Assembly: GCA_014584345.1 (NCBI GenBank)
Contig: JACTNB010000016.1
Span: forward strand, 95,497 to 159,496
Direction of reading: 5' to 3'
Length of the DNA: 64,000 nt
From: Planctomycetota bacterium
GTDB lineage: Bacteria; Planctomycetota; Planctomycetia; Planctomycetales; Planctomycetaceae
Shown here: one piece after another, positions 23,057 to 33,869 of the stretch
How positions within the stretch are numbered: the stretch's first letter is position 1
Layout of the letters: each line of letters starts with the position of its first letter
Program-made: the position numbers and the translations under genes
Notes under the pieces: generated by a model
Seen by the model: only the letters and a program-made list of their open reading frames with translations
Database searches by the model: none
What the model was told of the DNA's origin: nothing

Positions 23057-24445
23057 TCAATGTTTAGCGGCGGCAGGCTTGCGACGCGGAGGCTTGCCGT
23101 GAGACCCCGACGGTTTTTCGCCGTGAGCCAACGAGGCCTTCGCTTCGCCCGTCGCATGGGGATTTCCCGTGCGGGATTTGAAGGACTTTCGTGGCTTGCG
23201 CGGGAAAGGCCGCTTGCCGAATTCTCCACCGGCGCCGCCTCCGCTGCCGGAGTTGGAAAAGCGGGAACGTTTTCCATTGCCGCTGCTGCGAATGGGCTGA
23301 TTCGGTGAGGGAATGAATTCCGAGCGTTCGGCATCGACGGGAATCGATTGTTTCAAGTGCTGTTCGATGGCACGCAGTTCGGCCCGCTCGGCGGAACTGC
23401 AAAACGAAATCGCGATCCCAGTCAGGCCCGCCCGCCCGGTTCGGCCGATGCGGTGCACATAACTTTCAGGTTCGTGGGGCAATTCATAATTGAAGACGTG
23501 GGTAATCCCGTCGACATCGATTCCGCGAGCCGCGACATCGGTTGCCACCAGTACCTGGGATTTTTCCTGCCGGAAGGCCAGCAACGCGCGCTGGCGGGCA
23601 TTCTGCGACTTGTTGCCATGAATCGCAATTGCCTTGACTCCCGCCCGCTGCAATTGTTCTTCCAGTCGATTGGCACAGAACTTGGTCTTGGTGAAGACGA
23701 CGGTTTGTCCCACATTTTCGGACTGCAGCATTTTCAGCAGCAGATCCTTCTTGGCGACTTGTTCGACGTAAATCAGGCTTTGCTCAATCAGTTCGACGCT
23801 GCGAACTTCGGGATTGATGGTCACCTGGACCGGATCGGTCAGCAGGTTTTGCGCCAGTTCCACGATTTTTGGTGGCAATGTGGCCGAGAAGAACAGCGAC
23901 TGCCGGTCTTCGGGAATTTCGCGGATAATCTTTTTCAGATCCGGCAGGAAGCCCATATCCATCATGCGATCGGCTTCGTCGACGGTAAAGATTTCCAGAT
24001 TGCTCAGGTCGATATGCCCCTGTTCCATCAGGTCCAGCAGACGTCCCGGAGTCGCGACGAGCACGTGCACGCCCCGCTGCAGGTCGCGGACCTGTTTGAA
24101 CTGGCTCACGCCGCCGTACACCAGGGCGTGCCGCACGCGGAGATGCCGGCCGTAGGTTGCAAAGCTGTCGCCGACCTGGATAGCCAGTTCGCGCGTCGGC
24201 ACCAGGACCAGCACGACGGGTTCGTGGGGCGTGGGGCGTTTGTTCTGCCGCCCCAGGTGATCGAGGATGGGGAGCGCGAAGGCGGCCGTCTTGCCGGTCC
24301 CCGTCTGGGCGCTCCCGAGAATATCGCGGCCTTCCAGAATGCTGGGAATGGTTTGGGCCTGGATCGGTGTGGGAGTTGTGTAGTTTTCCTCTTTGATGGC
24401 TCGCTGAAGGGGAGCAATCAGATTCAGCTCTTGAAAAGTATTCAA
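23057..24445 (-). CDS. DEAD-box ATP-dependent RNA helicase (RhlE-like)
   Basis: 462 residues from a TTG start preceded by GAGGAA on the - strand. All helicase motifs are present: the Q motif (TTPTPIQAQTIP), GSAQTGTGKTAAF, PTRELA, TPGRLLD, VDEADRM, SAT, ATDVAARGIDV and HRIGRTGRAG. The last 90 residues are a basic, Gly/Arg/Lys/Ser-rich tail typical of RhlE-type helicases, which probably binds RNA. Such enzymes unwind structured RNA in ribosome assembly or decay and are often cold-induced. The 620-bp untranslated-looking region upstream would fit a long regulatory leader. Confidence 0.95.
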   Translation of the reverse strand: MNTFQELNLIAPLQRAIKEENYTTPTPIQAQTIPSILEGRDILGSAQTGTGKTAAFALPILDHLGRQNKRPTPHEPVVLVLVPTRELAIQVGDSFATYGRHLRVRHALVYGGVSQFKQVRDLQRGVHVLVATPGRLLDLMEQGHIDLSNLEIFTVDEADRMMDMGFLPDLKKIIREIPEDRQSLFFSATLPPKIVELAQNLLTDPVQVTINPEVRSVELIEQSLIYVEQVAKKDLLLKMLQSENVGQTVVFTKTKFCANRLEEQLQRAGVKAIAIHGNKSQNARQRALLAFRQEKSQVLVATDVAARGIDVDGITHVFNYELPHEPESYVHRIGRTGRAGLTGIAISFCSSAERAELRAIEQHLKQSIPVDAERSEFIPSPNQPIRSSGNGKRSRFSNSGSGGGAGGEFGKRPFPRKPRKSFKSRTGNPHATGEAKASLAHGEKPSGSHGKPPRRKPAAAKH

Positions 24446-25066
24446 ATTTTTTCCTCTAAGGAAGGCGATAAGTCGAGCCCCGTGGTTCTCATTCGGAACC
24501 GGTAACGCGGAGACTCAACGATAGGGAGCGATTCCCGGGAATCGCATACTGTGTGGGAAGCCTATTGAATTCCCGATCCGACGAGGGATCGTTTACGTGG
24601 AGAGATCTCGGTGGGGATCGACACGGAGTAGAAGCAACAGACGGACCCGAATGGTTCTTTCGACCAACGAGAAAGTCCGAAAGGGAGCACACACTGTGCC
24701 ATCATGTATTTCGCGGTGATACGCCCCGAAAATCGAATGAGGCCTGTTTCCAGGGGGGCAAAATGATCGCCGGAGTGATTCTTGAGCCCATGATTCCGGC
24801 CAGTGTCTCGGGAGGGGAGCCCCCCTCCGAGTCTCGATGCAACTGGCCAGCGAGACATTCGATGCGGGAAGAATACGTTGTGCCGTCAAAAACCTCAAGG
24901 CTGATTCCGAGGATTCCGATCAATTCCGGCGGAATATCCGTCGCTCGTCCCGTTATGCCGATTCCGCAACCGGGAGCAGACGGCAGAATATACTTCCGTT
25001 GCCTCGGTTCGTGTTCTCCTCCGGAAAGGATCGGTTTTTCCACTGGCAGTGGGAATGCCGGGGGAG
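24446..25066. other. 620-bp gap upstream of the DEAD-box gene
   Basis: This separates the end of the NtrC-type regulator from the helicase start, both on the - strand. A 113-codon - frame (24702-25043) and a 177-codon + frame (24553-25086) are open, but neither shows a recognisable family or a good ribosome-binding site. The region may hold a long 5' leader for the helicase. Confidence 0.35.
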
Positions 25067-26479
<1,413 letters not shown>

Positions 26480-26571
26480 CGGGGCCTTTGTTCCAACTGC
26501 ACGGAAACGTTTGGGGAGGAGTCCTGTCCCGATCGGGGGGACGCGGGACGCGAGACGTGCGGACCGAACAA

Positions 26572-27420
26572 TTATTCATGGGACATCGCCTGATTTCCCC
26601 CACCATGAGCGGCCGCGATCATTTGGGTGACATATTCTCGCAGTTCCTCGAGGGCCGTTTCCAGCGTGCTCCGCCCCTCCGCCACCTGCTCCAGATAACG
26701 GACAATCGCCGATCCGACGATCACGCCATCCGCAACGTCGCGCAGCGGCTGTATGTGTTCGGGGCGACTGATGCCGAAACCGACGGCGAGGGGAATCTCG
26801 GTTTGTGTTTTCAAGGTGCGCAGTTGTTCGATTAACCCTTCCGAAATTTTTTCCCGTGCCCCGGTGATACCCGCGACGGCAATGCAATAAATAAAGCCGC
26901 TCGAATGGTCGATGATGTGGCTGGCCCGCTCGGCGGAGGTGGTGGGAGCAATCAGTTGAATCAGATCCAGCCCGGCCGACTGCATCAGGGGAGCCAGTTC
27001 CGCAGCTTCGTCGGTCGGCAGATCGGGGACGATGAAGCCCGAAAACCCGGCCTGCTTGGCCTGCTCGATGAACAAGCTGGTTCCATGCCGGAAAATAATC
27101 GCATACGAAACCATCGCCACGAGGGGGGGCAAGGTGTCCGATCGGAGTTCCTCGACGCAGGCAAAAATCTGGTTTACCGTCAGCTTCTGGTGTAAAGCCC
27201 GGGTGTAGGATGCCTGGATGACGGGACCATCGGCGATTGGGTCGCTATAGGGAAATCCGATTTCGATCAGGTCCGATCCGCATGCCGCCAGCAGGCGGAT
27301 CAGGGACTGCGTGGCGGGCAAGTTCGGATCGCCCGCGGTAATAAAGGGAATGAAGGCCAGTTTTCCCTCGCGGCGCAGTTCGCTTAAGACAGCGGAGATG
27401 GATGGCGTTGTGATCGTCAT
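26572..27420 (-). CDS. trpA: Tryptophan synthase alpha chain
   Basis: 282 residues. It cleaves indole-3-glycerol phosphate to indole and glyceraldehyde 3-phosphate. Visible are FIPFITAGDPN, the catalytic Glu in LIEIGFPYSDPIADGP together with the Asp in the same segment, the loop-6 region VAVAGITGARE, and the phosphate site AVGFGISRPEH. trpB is not adjacent, so the usual trpBA pair is split in this genome. The gene lies 92 bp upstream of the NtrC-type regulator on the same strand. Confidence 0.96.
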   Translation of the reverse strand: MTITTPSISAVLSELRREGKLAFIPFITAGDPNLPATQSLIRLLAACGSDLIEIGFPYSDPIADGPVIQASYTRALHQKLTVNQIFACVEELRSDTLPPLVAMVSYAIIFRHGTSLFIEQAKQAGFSGFIVPDLPTDEAAELAPLMQSAGLDLIQLIAPTTSAERASHIIDHSSGFIYCIAVAGITGAREKISEGLIEQLRTLKTQTEIPLAVGFGISRPEHIQPLRDVADGVIVGSAIVRYLEQVAEGRSTLETALEELREYVTQMIAAAHGGGNQAMSHE

Positions 27421-27640
27421 AAATTGTGGGAGATCGCTACCTAAGGTGTCTTACGGGAAGTGGAAACTGGTGTGCTGAAAACGGGTGGATTGGCTCAAGA
27501 CCGTTTCAACCGTGGACCTGCAGGTTATCACAAAACGAGCCAGGTACCAAACGCGAACCCAGTTCGATTAAACGGGACAAGTTCCTCCGGGCTTTTCAAA
27601 ACAGGCAGGGCTGCCCAAGGCTCATGGCGGAACCGGATGC

Positions 27641-28612
27641 TCAGGAAGTGCTCGGTTCGGGAAACAGCATGCTGACGCTGGTGCGGTCGTGAATGGAGCG
27701 GATCGCGGCGGCAAAAACCGGGGCGACACTGACGACATGCAGTTTCTGGCAACAGTCGATCGGCAGGGGTTCGATGGTGTCGGTCGTGAAAAGCTGGCGG
27801 ATCGGACTATTATCCAGGGCTGGTCCGGCGGACCGCGTCAGAGCGGCGTGGGAAACGGCGGCATAGATATCGCCCGCCCCGCGCTCGCGGAGCAGTTCCG
27901 ACATGGAAATCAATGTGCCTCCGGAGATCGTGAAGTCATCCACGATCACTACGTTCCGCCCCGCAACATCCCCGATGATTTCCAGCACTTCGGCCTTTTC
28001 GGTGTGATCGATGCGTTCCTTGTTTCCAATAACCACGGGGGCCCCCAGCAGCTTGGCAAAGGCAGAGGCTCCCTTGGCAAAACCGACATCCGGGCTGCAG
28101 ATGGTCAAATTGGGAATCTGGAGCGAGCGAATATGTTCCGCCAGAACGTAACGCCCATACAAATGGTCGACCGGAATCTGGAAGAAACCCTGAATTTGCG
28201 GGCTGTGCAGATCCATCATCAGGCAGCGATCTGCTCCGGCCTCTTGAATGGCGTCGGCACAGACGCGGGCACGAATCGAGACCCGGGGTTCGTCCTTTTT
28301 GTCTCCCTTGGCGTAACTGAAATAGGGAACGACAGCGGTCACATTCTGGGCACTGGCCCGTTTCAGGGCGTCGATCCAAAACAGCAATTCCATGAAGTTA
28401 TCATTGACCGGATGATGGATGCCCTGAACGATGTAGCAATCGCGACCGCGGACATTCTCGAGGACCCGCACGAAAACATTGCCATCACTGAACGTATGCG
28501 TTTCCGCGGGTATCAGTTGGGTATTCAATTCCCGGGCAATGGCTTGCGCCAGGACCGGGTTGGCCGACCCCGCAAGTACCGCCAGATCGCCCTGGGGAGC
28601 CTGAAAGGGCAT
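27641..28612 (-). CDS. Ribose-phosphate pyrophosphokinase-like protein (divergent)
   Basis: About 323 residues from ATG 28612; a TTG start at 28726 would add 38 residues not expected for the family. PRPP synthetase makes PRPP from ribose 5-phosphate and ATP. The PROSITE-like signature DLHSPQIQGFF is intact, as are YFSYAKGDKKDEPR and a catalytic-loop Lys/Arg pair (NKER). Two segments are unusual. The PRPP loop reads VDDFTISGGT instead of the common DD(M/I)xDTAGT, and the Arg-Gln of YARQD reads Lys-Gly. It may be a second, specialised Prs. It is preceded by a 238-bp gap and followed by trpA 220 bp downstream. Confidence 0.85.
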   Translation of the reverse strand: MPFQAPQGDLAVLAGSANPVLAQAIARELNTQLIPAETHTFSDGNVFVRVLENVRGRDCYIVQGIHHPVNDNFMELLFWIDALKRASAQNVTAVVPYFSYAKGDKKDEPRVSIRARVCADAIQEAGADRCLMMDLHSPQIQGFFQIPVDHLYGRYVLAEHIRSLQIPNLTICSPDVGFAKGASAFAKLLGAPVVIGNKERIDHTEKAEVLEIIGDVAGRNVVIVDDFTISGGTLISMSELLRERGAGDIYAAVSHAALTRSAGPALDNSPIRQLFTTDTIEPLPIDCCQKLHVVSVAPVFAAAIRSIHDRTSVSMLFPEPSTS

Positions 28613-28850
28613 TGCCCGTGGGCCACAATTGTCTTGATAGGAAAGCAAGGAAATCTGTTCCCGATGTCGAAAGTACCAGGCATCCGAAGCCGCCACGGAC
28701 AAAAAGCCCTTCGTCCGCCGGGCCAATATGCCATCATAATCGGACGACGCCAGACCTCAAGCGCGCGGCAAGCGGTAATTGCAGAATTGACAGCAACACC
28801 TCGCCCGTTCTTCCCATCGCGCGGATGGGGGGATCAATACGGGGGGTCCG

Positions 28851-30683
28851 TCAGCGGTGGGTTGTCTCTGCCGGGGGGCGGGTAGCCGCACGGAGGGGGG
28901 TGTCCCCATTCCTGCGGAGCATCAGGACGTCATCGGCTCGTAAAAACCGGCGATTCTGGCTCAGGATCGTGAATTCCTTCGCATCGAACCCCGGCAGTTC
29001 CGCCAGCAGGGCCGGCCAGTCGTGAACCCGCACGCAGAACAGCCCCTCGGGGTGCCGTGTCAGGAATTCCTCGATTTCCAGGGGGGTGTGAAAACGCGCT
29101 ACCGGTCGCTGCGCGTAGAAGGGGAGGTTGGTCGTAAAGTACCGATACGTTGCCAGCGGGACGGTCGGCTCGGTATGCATGGCCGCATGAGATCCCAGTT
29201 GCGCACTCTCCTGCGCCCGGCTGATCCAGGGGGCGGCGAACGACAGGCCCGAAACGATCGTCAGCACCGAACAGGTGCCCATCACGCGTAATAACCGGGG
29301 GCGACGAGATTCCATGCCTCCCCAAAGCAACCAGGCTCCACAGACACACGGGATCAACCCGAGCAAACCGAGCAGGGCATAGCCAGGGAGCAGCAGATGG
29401 GCCACAATGGGAAACACGATCCCCAGTAACAAGCCGACGGCCATCAGGGAAATCGCCCCCCAGCGCAAGGCCCAGGCAGGGATTGCAAGCCGATGTTCAC
29501 GCCAGCGGACGAGCGTCCAGGAGACCATCAGAGCCAAAGGGGGATAACAGGGCAGGACGTAATTCGGCAACTTGGTGCGTGCCAGTGAAAAAAACACGAA
29601 ATACACCCCCGCCCAGACCAGCAGAAACAATAACCCAGCACGCTCCCGGGCGTGGGCCTCTGGTTTTCGAGCCACGAGAAACACGGAAATCGGCAAAAAG
29701 ACCGACCAGGGGAAAAATCCGGCCAGAATCGCGATCACGTAATAAAAAAACGGTCCGTTGTGCCCTTCCATAGCCGAGGAAAATCGACGGACGTTGTGGT
29801 TCCCCAGAAAGCCTTCCAGCCAGACGCCGTCGGTTGCCAGTCCCACCGCAATGTACCAGGGCAAGGCCACCGCCGTGACCACCGTGAACAACAGCAGGGG
29901 ACGCATCGCCCCCAGGGCGGAAAAAAAACGGGAAGGTGCCCAGAAAGCCCCCAGATATTCCGTGATTTCGTTTGCAGAACGCAAGGGTTGCCGCCAGTTC
30001 AAGCCGGCCGGCAACCGGGGACATGCGTGCTGGCACATCAGAAACAGGCCGATGACCGCACAGGGTAACAGAAATCCGACAGGCCCCTTTGTCAGCACGG
30101 CCAATCCCATCACTCCGTACATCAAGGCGAACTGCCACCAGTGCTGTGGCAGCCTGTACCCGTTCGGCCGACTGGTCTCTTCCGCTTCCTTCTCAAGAGG
30201 TTGAGGAATACTGTGAATGAATATTGTGAGCGAAAGGGTGATAAAGGCAATCAACGTGGCATCCGGGGTCGAGATCCGTCCAATCATGGCGTACATCAAG
30301 GTCGAGGCGAGTATCAGGGCCCCCCAGAAACCGACCTCCGCATCGAACAACCGCCGCCCCAGGAAATAGACGCAGAACACCGTCAGCGTGGCCATCAGGG
30401 CCGACGGAAGGCGGGCTGCAAATTCACTGACACCAAGGGTTTCAAACGAACTCAGCATCAGCCAGTACAGCATGATGGGTTTGTCGGTACGCAGTTCATA
30501 ATTGTAGGTGGGAACCAGCCAGTCGCCCCGTTCAAACATTTCCCGGCCACATTCCGCATTTTTAGGCTCGTCCTCGTCGAACAACCGGGCAGTCCCCAGA
30601 TTTAAAAAGAAGATCAGGAGGCAAGAGACCATCAACAGGGCGGAATGTCGAAGCGAAGCGGAATAACGCAGCGAAGTAGTCAT
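28851..30683 (-). CDS. ArnT-like GT-C glycosyltransferase
   Basis: 610 residues, about 11-12 membrane segments. The first periplasmic loop has the GT-C acidic motif LFDEDEPKNAECGREM (about 35-50), followed by YNYELRTDKPIMLYW, the hallmark of ArnT/PMT-like polyprenol-phosphate-sugar transferases. Conserved SLARTKLPNYVLPCYPPLAL occurs near the middle. It would transfer a sugar from an undecaprenyl carrier to lipid A or another envelope acceptor; donor and acceptor are not deducible. It stands alone between prs and the lspA fusion. Confidence 0.88.
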   Translation of the reverse strand: MTTSLRYSASLRHSALLMVSCLLIFFLNLGTARLFDEDEPKNAECGREMFERGDWLVPTYNYELRTDKPIMLYWLMLSSFETLGVSEFAARLPSALMATLTVFCVYFLGRRLFDAEVGFWGALILASTLMYAMIGRISTPDATLIAFITLSLTIFIHSIPQPLEKEAEETSRPNGYRLPQHWWQFALMYGVMGLAVLTKGPVGFLLPCAVIGLFLMCQHACPRLPAGLNWRQPLRSANEITEYLGAFWAPSRFFSALGAMRPLLLFTVVTAVALPWYIAVGLATDGVWLEGFLGNHNVRRFSSAMEGHNGPFFYYVIAILAGFFPWSVFLPISVFLVARKPEAHARERAGLLFLLVWAGVYFVFFSLARTKLPNYVLPCYPPLALMVSWTLVRWREHRLAIPAWALRWGAISLMAVGLLLGIVFPIVAHLLLPGYALLGLLGLIPCVCGAWLLWGGMESRRPRLLRVMGTCSVLTIVSGLSFAAPWISRAQESAQLGSHAAMHTEPTVPLATYRYFTTNLPFYAQRPVARFHTPLEIEEFLTRHPEGLFCVRVHDWPALLAELPGFDAKEFTILSQNRRFLRADDVLMLRRNGDTPLRAATRPPAETTHR

Positions 30684-30783
30684 GGCACATCCATTTGCCG
30701 AAATCGATCTGGAGATTTTCCACGCCTAGCCGGGCGCGGTGAATATCATAGGGCATTTTCAGGAAATGACTCCAGACCAGTCT

Positions 30784-30814
30784 GCAGACGCCCCCCGAAA
30801 CTGGGGGCGTCTGC
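30784..30814. terminator. 12-bp GC-rich hairpin downstream of the lspA fusion gene
   Basis: GCAGACGCCCCC (30784-30795) pairs perfectly with GGGGGCGTCTGC (30803-30814). A GCTTTT follows on the + strand, while the flanking genes are both on the - strand, where no U-tract follows. It probably insulates the two - strand genes, but the polarity is not ideal. Confidence 0.5.
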
Positions 30815-30871
30815 GCTTTTCCCGTGGGGGCGCTTTTACGACGGGGTGGAGTGAGGCTGCATGATGGACAC

Positions 30872-32410
30872 TTACTCCTTGCTCTCCCCGCCAAACCGCT
30901 GAATGGCTTCCCGCCGGAGACGTGCAGCGGAATCGGTTTGTCCAACGGAATCGAGCAATGTGGCCGCCTGCGTCAGGGCATCGCGTGCGAGCGCGGCATG
31001 CCGGGCATCCATGATGGGAATCCAGAGGTAACGGGCCGCGGCCAATTCCGGTTGTACCTGACGTTCGTACCCTTGTGCCAGCAGGTACGATGGGCCGGCC
31101 TGCAGGGATTCGGGCAGTTCGAGCAGTTGACGTTCCCATCGGAGCAGATCACCATCATTCAGGTCCTCTTCACGCAGACGGATACGCCAAAGCTGGCAGC
31201 GGGCCAAGTTGCGAATATCGGTGTCGGGGTGACGCAACAATTCGGTCAGCACTTCCTTGGCCCGTTGGGCGGACCCCGGCGTTTCCAGCAGCCAACTGGC
31301 TGTTATCAGGCGCAGTTCGGGTCGATCCGAGGAAAGTTCCCGCAGTGCGAAATCCAGATCCTGCGGAGACAGCGGTTCCTGTCGCCACATCAACGGGATC
31401 AAATCGCGATTCCGCGTGGCCCGGTCGCTGTCGAGCATGGCCTTGTAATGAACAGCGGCCGTGGCCCATTCCCGCTGATTTGTCGCGGCCTGAATCTGCA
31501 GGGCCAGCAGTTCCCGGCGGACCCAGGCTCGTTTCTCGGTCGACAGGGCCTGGTTTGCCAATTCGCGGGCTCGACCGTATTCCTGTTTGGCCATGGCCTC
31601 TTCCGCCTGCTGGTGCACCGGCAGAAAATAGGCCTGAAAACTGACGATCTGGTCTTGCGCGAGATGGTGGGTGGTATCGGGGGACTTGACCCGAAAAACC
31701 ATTTCCCGCTGGTTGAATTCCAGAATTTCGCCATTGAGCGCCACGCGGCCTCCCCGGGCACCGGCCTTGTAAATCACCGTATCCGCCCGGAGCAGATCGA
31801 CCTCGCCGAAACCCATTATTCCCACGGTCAGCAGCAAGGTAAGCACTGGCAGGGAGGTCGACTGCCGCGGCAGGGATTCCGCAGCCGGGTCGACGGATTT
31901 CCGTTCCTCGGAAGGCTCACGAAAACCGATCAGAAGCAGCCAGCAGATTCCTGCCGTGATGTACATGTCCGCCAGGTTGAAGATCCCTGTGCGCAGGCTC
32001 CCCAGGCCGATGTTGAGAAAATCGATGACAAGGCCCTGATACACCAGGCGATCGATCAGGTTGCCGATGCCGCCTGTCAGCACCAGTCCCCAGCCCAGTT
32101 TCCATTTCCAGGCCAGATCGCGATGGCGGATCAGTACCCAGGCCAGGCAACTCAACAGCAGTGCATTCATGCCGATCATCACCGCTAACCGGGTCCAGAC
32201 GGGCAGTTGCGAGCCGAGACTCAGGAACGCCCCGCTGTTCTCCGCGTACGCCAATCGGAACAGGTCGTTCAGCCAGGATTGGGGAGGGGCATCGCGCAAC
32301 GCATGAATTGCCCAGAGCTTGCTGATTTGATCCAAGATCAGCAGGATTCCCGCGGCACTCCAGAAGAGGAACGGAGGTCCTTTGGCCCGGCGTGTCGCCA
32401 TTTCGTTCAT
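30872..32410 (-). CDS. lspA: Signal peptidase II (LspA) fused to an exported TPR-like domain
   Basis: 512 residues, against about 160-180 for LspA. Residues 1-165 are a complete lipoprotein signal peptidase: four membrane segments, AENSGAFLSLG (57-67), GGIGNLIDR (113-121), catalytic Asp in VIDFLNI (D130) and in FNLADM (D148). After a charged linker, a new hydrophobic segment (187-205) resembles a signal peptide, followed by about 300 residues. That part starts with a short beta-rich piece (GGRVALNGEILEFN) and continues as helical TPR/HEAT-like repeats (AMAKQEYGRARELANQAL and others). It starts one base after the vWA gene's TGA, so the two are probably translationally coupled. The second part reads like a formerly separate exported protein joined in frame. 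Confidence 0.88.
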   Translation of the reverse strand: MNEMATRRAKGPPFLFWSAAGILLILDQISKLWAIHALRDAPPQSWLNDLFRLAYAENSGAFLSLGSQLPVWTRLAVMIGMNALLLSCLAWVLIRHRDLAWKWKLGWGLVLTGGIGNLIDRLVYQGLVIDFLNIGLGSLRTGIFNLADMYITAGICWLLLIGFREPSEERKSVDPAAESLPRQSTSLPVLTLLLTVGIMGFGEVDLLRADTVIYKAGARGGRVALNGEILEFNQREMVFRVKSPDTTHHLAQDQIVSFQAYFLPVHQQAEEAMAKQEYGRARELANQALSTEKRAWVRRELLALQIQAATNQREWATAAVHYKAMLDSDRATRNRDLIPLMWRQEPLSPQDLDFALRELSSDRPELRLITASWLLETPGSAQRAKEVLTELLRHPDTDIRNLARCQLWRIRLREEDLNDGDLLRWERQLLELPESLQAGPSYLLAQGYERQVQPELAAARYLWIPIMDARHAALARDALTQAATLLDSVGQTDSAARLRREAIQRFGGESKE

Positions 32411-32411
32411 A

Positions 32412-33383
32412 TCAGGAACCCAGCTTACTCATGTCGCGGTATTGGTAAGTGCCGTCGTTCTGGCTGGACAATGTCTTGAGAAAGTTGTTCCGTAGCAGAT
32501 CGGGTCCCAGTCCGAATTCGATGCAGTGAATCGCCGTCTTGCCGCGATTCTTGTGTTTGATGTCTTCCAGTTCCCTGAGGGAAAGGGAAGGGTCGGCCCC
32601 ATCGGTGAGGAAAAACAGGACGTCGGGTTTATAGGACAGGGCTTTCATCAGGGCGGGAAAATGAATGGTTCCCCCGGAGTTATCGAACTGGCTGATGTAG
32701 GCGCGGGCCAGTGTCAGATTGGCGGCGGTTGCCCAATGAATATCAATTTCCCCGCGGCGATCACGGAATTCGTAAAACTGATCGTTGTAGAACAGAACCT
32801 GAAACTTGTGATTGGGATCGAGCCGTTCCAGGCTGGCAACCAGTTCCGCCTTGGCGTGACGAAAGGCGTTGTGCTTGCTCATGCTTCCGGAGCAATCGAT
32901 GAGATACACGATCGACTGGCCGCGCGTGGCGATGTCGAAGAATTTCGTGGTGCTGGGGATCCCCGCTGCGGAAAGTGGCGGGGGTTGGGCGGCGTTGAGA
33001 AAAGCGGCGGCGGGATCTTCCCGGGATACTCCGGTGGGAGCCGGCCCCGGACCAATCAGCGGGGTGGCGTCGAAATCTGGCAGGGAACTGACCAGATTGG
33101 GCATTTCATCGAGGGTCTGATTGAGATTCTCGGGCAGATCGGGCAAGCGCTCGGTCGGCATGGCCTCACTCGTCTGTTCGCTCTCTTCCTCGCTGGGGCG
33201 ATCCTCGAGCACATACAGCCCCACTTCGCGGAATTCCTCGCCGACGCCGAAATTCCCCTGCTGTCCACAACTGTTCAAGTTGGTGAGGATCAGCCAGGCA
33301 AGCAACGCGTGCGTGCATAGCGATCCCAAGAACGCCACGGGGGACGTCCAGGCAGCCGGTCGGGATGACAAAGGCGTGCTCAT
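32412..33383 (-). CDS. Membrane-anchored von Willebrand factor A-domain protein
   Basis: About 323 residues from ATG 33383; an in-frame start at 33650 would add 89 unconserved residues before the membrane segment. One hydrophobic segment (VAFLGSLCTHALLAWLILTN) is followed by an acidic, Pro-rich linker and a C-terminal vWA domain. Its metal-ion-dependent adhesion site has DCSGSMS (about 163-169) and a later DGADPS. vWA proteins of this layout are common in planctomycetes and often work with MoxR ATPases; the only one in this window is 23 kb away. It is directly upstream of the lspA fusion. Confidence 0.85.
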   Translation of the reverse strand: MSTPLSSRPAAWTSPVAFLGSLCTHALLAWLILTNLNSCGQQGNFGVGEEFREVGLYVLEDRPSEEESEQTSEAMPTERLPDLPENLNQTLDEMPNLVSSLPDFDATPLIGPGPAPTGVSREDPAAAFLNAAQPPPLSAAGIPSTTKFFDIATRGQSIVYLIDCSGSMSKHNAFRHAKAELVASLERLDPNHKFQVLFYNDQFYEFRDRRGEIDIHWATAANLTLARAYISQFDNSGGTIHFPALMKALSYKPDVLFFLTDGADPSLSLRELEDIKHKNRGKTAIHCIEFGLGPDLLRNNFLKTLSSQNDGTYQYRDMSKLGS

Positions 33384-33541
33384 GGTGCGGTGAGTTGAAG
33401 GGGAAGAAGGCCCCCCTGCCGAGGGTGAAATACGAGATTCCCAAGGGAGAATCGAGCCATGTCTGAAGTTTACGGCTGAAACCGGGCGGGGGTCAACGGC
33501 TTTCCTGCGATCCAGGACCTGGCGAATCCCGGCAGGCGCAT

Positions 33542-33575
33542 AAAAAAAGCCTCGAACACGGGATGTGAACGAGGC
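33542..33575 (-). terminator. Rho-independent terminator on the - strand
   Basis: GCCTCG (33549-33554) and CGAGGC (33570-33575) form the stem, extended by an inner CAC/GTG pairing. Read on the - strand the hairpin is followed by seven Ts (33548-33542). It lies 160 bp upstream of the vWA start and nearly 300 bp beyond the cyclophilin stop, so it ends either a long cyclophilin 3' region or a separate short RNA. Confidence 0.65.
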
Positions 33576-33813
33576 GAAAACTGTGTTTACCCGACGTAGC
33601 GACGGTTGGAGTCGTTGCGAGAAGAGCGGGAATCTGGTAGTGACTGGCACTCACCGTTGTGTGATTCTGGCTCACGCGATGGTATAGGCACCTCCGGCAA
33701 TTTGTCGGCGAAAACACAGAAATTCGTCAGGGATGCAAAAGTCTCCCATCGAAGGGGAGTCACCGGGCATCGATCGGCAAAGTGAAGATCGACGAACGTG
33801 CTCGGGAAGTGCA

Positions 33814-33842
33814 GCAAAATCGCGGAAAACGCGAAATTTTGC
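33814..33842 (-). other. Stem-loop just downstream of the cyclophilin gene
   Basis: GCAAAAT-CGCG, a GAAAA loop, then CGCG-AA-ATTTTGC form an 11-bp stem with a two-base bulge, 28 bp past the cyclophilin stop. There is no U-tract after it on the - strand. It may protect or partly terminate the mRNA. Confidence 0.45.
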
Positions 33843-33869
33843 AAGAGCAGTTCGCCACACCTTGCCCGT

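Noticed and set aside
24702..25043. 113-codon - strand frame in the gap before the DEAD-box gene
   Set aside because: No family, no good ribosome-binding site and a Pro/Gly-rich composition; kept only as part of the gap description.
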